DNA from: Turicibacter sanguinis
GTDB taxonomy: Bacteria > Bacillota_I > Bacilli_A > MOL361 > Turicibacteraceae
Assembly: GCF_013046825.1 (NCBI RefSeq)
Contig: NZ_CP053187.1
Coordinates: 1,911,501-1,975,500 of the forward strand
Direction of reading: 5' to 3'
Length of the DNA: 64,000 bases
The notes under the pieces: model-generated
Told to the model about the DNA's origin: nothing
The model's database searches: none
The model's input: only the letters and a program-made list of their open reading frames with translations
Shown here: positions 63,610 through 64,000 of the stretch, in pieces
Layout of the letters: every line of letters begins with the position of its first letter
Numbering within the stretch: position 1 is the first letter of the stretch
Translations under genes and position numbers: made by a program

Positions 63610-63639
63610 GATATAACCTCCTTCCATTTTATTAACTTC

Positions 63640-63668
63640 ATTATATCAGTAAAAAGAATAAAAGACAA
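63640..63668 (-). promoter_or_regulatory. lexA promoter
   Basis: On the minus strand TTGTCT (63663-63668) and a perfect TATAAT with extended TG (63640-63645) are separated by 17 bases. A LexA-like box overlaps the -35 element. Confidence 0.75.
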
Positions 63669-63679
63669 ACATTTGTTCT
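63666..63679. promoter_or_regulatory. LexA-like box 1
   Basis: CAAACATTTGTTCT matches the Firmicute consensus CRAAC-N4-GTTYG with one mismatch at the last base. It overlaps the lexA -35 box. Confidence 0.7.
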
Positions 63680-63686
63680 TTTTATA

Positions 63687-63715
63687 TTGACGACAAACGA
63701 ATGTTCGAATATAAT
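63687..63715 (+). promoter_or_regulatory. Promoter of the small SOS gene
   Basis: TTGACG (63687-63692) and a perfect TATAAT (63710-63715) are separated by exactly 17 bases, with LexA box 2 inside the spacer. Confidence 0.78.
63694..63707. promoter_or_regulatory. LexA box 2
   Basis: CAAACGAATGTTCG is a full match to CRAAC-N4-GTTYG (on the minus strand CGAAC-ATTC-GTTTG). It fills the spacer of the small gene's promoter, an ideal repression site. Confidence 0.82.
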
Positions 63716-63728
63716 AAAATTATAAAAT

Positions 63729-63742
63729 CGAACATTCGTTTT
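63729..63742. promoter_or_regulatory. LexA-like box 3
   Basis: CGAACATTCGTTTT keeps the CGAAC half and GTT of the second half, with one clear mismatch at the final base. It lies just after the expected transcription start of the small gene. Confidence 0.6.
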
Positions 63743-63760
63743 AATAAAAGAGGGATAAAG

Positions 63761-63934
63761 ATGTTTAATAAGTTTTGTTTATTTATTTATAGTTATCGAT
63801 ATTTAATTGGATTTTATTTTATTTGTTTAGGAATGATGATGATTGCACTGACTGATATCACGGATCTACTTATGTATTTAAAACCGAATACGATTATTCC
63901 GTTTTTAGAAGTATTTGCTTATCAAAAGAAGTGA
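63761..63934 (+). CDS. 57-residue single-span membrane protein under LexA control, possible YneA-type division inhibitor
   Basis: The protein starts MFNKFCLFIYSYRYLIGF and has one hydrophobic segment of about 20-25 residues (about 10-34), then a short tail ending EVFAYQKK. It lies divergent from lexA, where Bacillus has the SOS division inhibitor yneA, and its promoter contains a LexA box. Unlike YneA it has no LysM or other exported domain. AGAGGG precedes the ATG. A role in stopping division during SOS is inferred from position and regulation only; I recognise no family from its sequence. Confidence 0.75.
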   Translation: MFNKFCLFIYSYRYLIGFYFICLGMMMIALTDITDLLMYLKPNTIIPFLEVFAYQKK

Positions 63935-63978
63935 AATTTGGTATATTAAAAGGGTGATCAAACATGGAGGTGCTAAAA

Positions 63979-64000
63979 ATGTTAACGCCAGAAAAATTAA
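63979..64000 (+). CDS. Start of a gene cut by the window edge, probably DUF896 (YnzC-like)
   Basis: ATG at 63979 lies eight bases after GGAGG and is followed by only seven readable codons, MLTPEKL. DUF896 proteins commonly start like this, and ynzC lies in the lexA-yneA neighbourhood in Bacillus. The evidence is position and a few residues, so the identity is tentative. Confidence 0.5.

Overview
The window is a 64 kb piece of an AT-rich chromosome from an anaerobic, endospore-forming Firmicute. Spore genes (cotE, spoVS, three YjcZ-type proteins) sit beside an NADH-linked [FeFe]-hydrogenase operon and a pyruvate:ferredoxin oxidoreductase. Gene order follows Bacillus in several blocks: recU-ponA with dnaD-nth, rodZ-pgsA-recA-rny-ymdB-spoVS-miaB-ricA-cotE-mutS-mutL-miaA, and lexA next to a small SOS gene. 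A Turicibacter-like organism (Erysipelotrichia-type gut Firmicute) fits this combination, but that is an inference from content, not a database result.

Layout. Bases 1-4600 hold a truncated sucrose-6-phosphate hydrolase, a chromate-transporter pair, an intact IS30-type element and a DEAD-box helicase. Bases 4600-17500 carry a TPR-GAF-GGDEF protein, a Suv3-like helicase behind a possible pseudoknot leader, a YczE-type membrane protein, pullulanase, a broken CsoR-type repressor, hemZ, yhaM, a PrsA-type lipoprotein with an internal duplication, and three tandem 29-30-residue YjcZ-type spore proteins. Bases 17800-30000 hold a ten-gene hydrogenase operon that mixes the catalytic subunits with DRTGG, GHKL-ATPase, PHP and hydrogenase-like proteins, followed by nifJ. 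Bases 30388-38600 hold glgC-glgA, folE, aroC-aroB-aroA and a YpiA-like TPR gene. Bases 38600-47900 carry a zinc peptidase, a YitT protein, dapB, cca, ypmB, dnaD, nth, and on the minus strand ponA and recU. Bases 48050-62750 carry rnpB and the conserved rodZ-to-miaA block. Bases 62900-64000 hold lexA, three LexA-type boxes, a divergent 57-residue membrane protein gene and the start of a probable DUF896 gene.

How the genes work together. Sucrose hydrolysis and glycogen turnover (glgC, glgA, pullulanase) feed glycolysis. NifJ would reduce ferredoxin from pyruvate, and the trimeric hydrogenase would return electrons from NADH and possibly ferredoxin to protons. folE and aroCBA serve folate and aromatic synthesis. 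The right half is mainly RNA processing, DNA repair, cell-wall synthesis and sporulation. Nearly every transcription unit ends in a clear hairpin terminator, several of them shared by convergent genes or overlapping the last codons.

The observations most worth following are the SOS-controlled small membrane protein beside lexA, the hydrogenase-operon signalling set with a degenerate hydrogenase-like protein, the pseudoknot that can cover the ribosome-binding site of the Suv3-like gene, the duplicated PrsA in which one copy has lost its parvulin domain, and the YjcZ array behind a sigma-K-like promoter.
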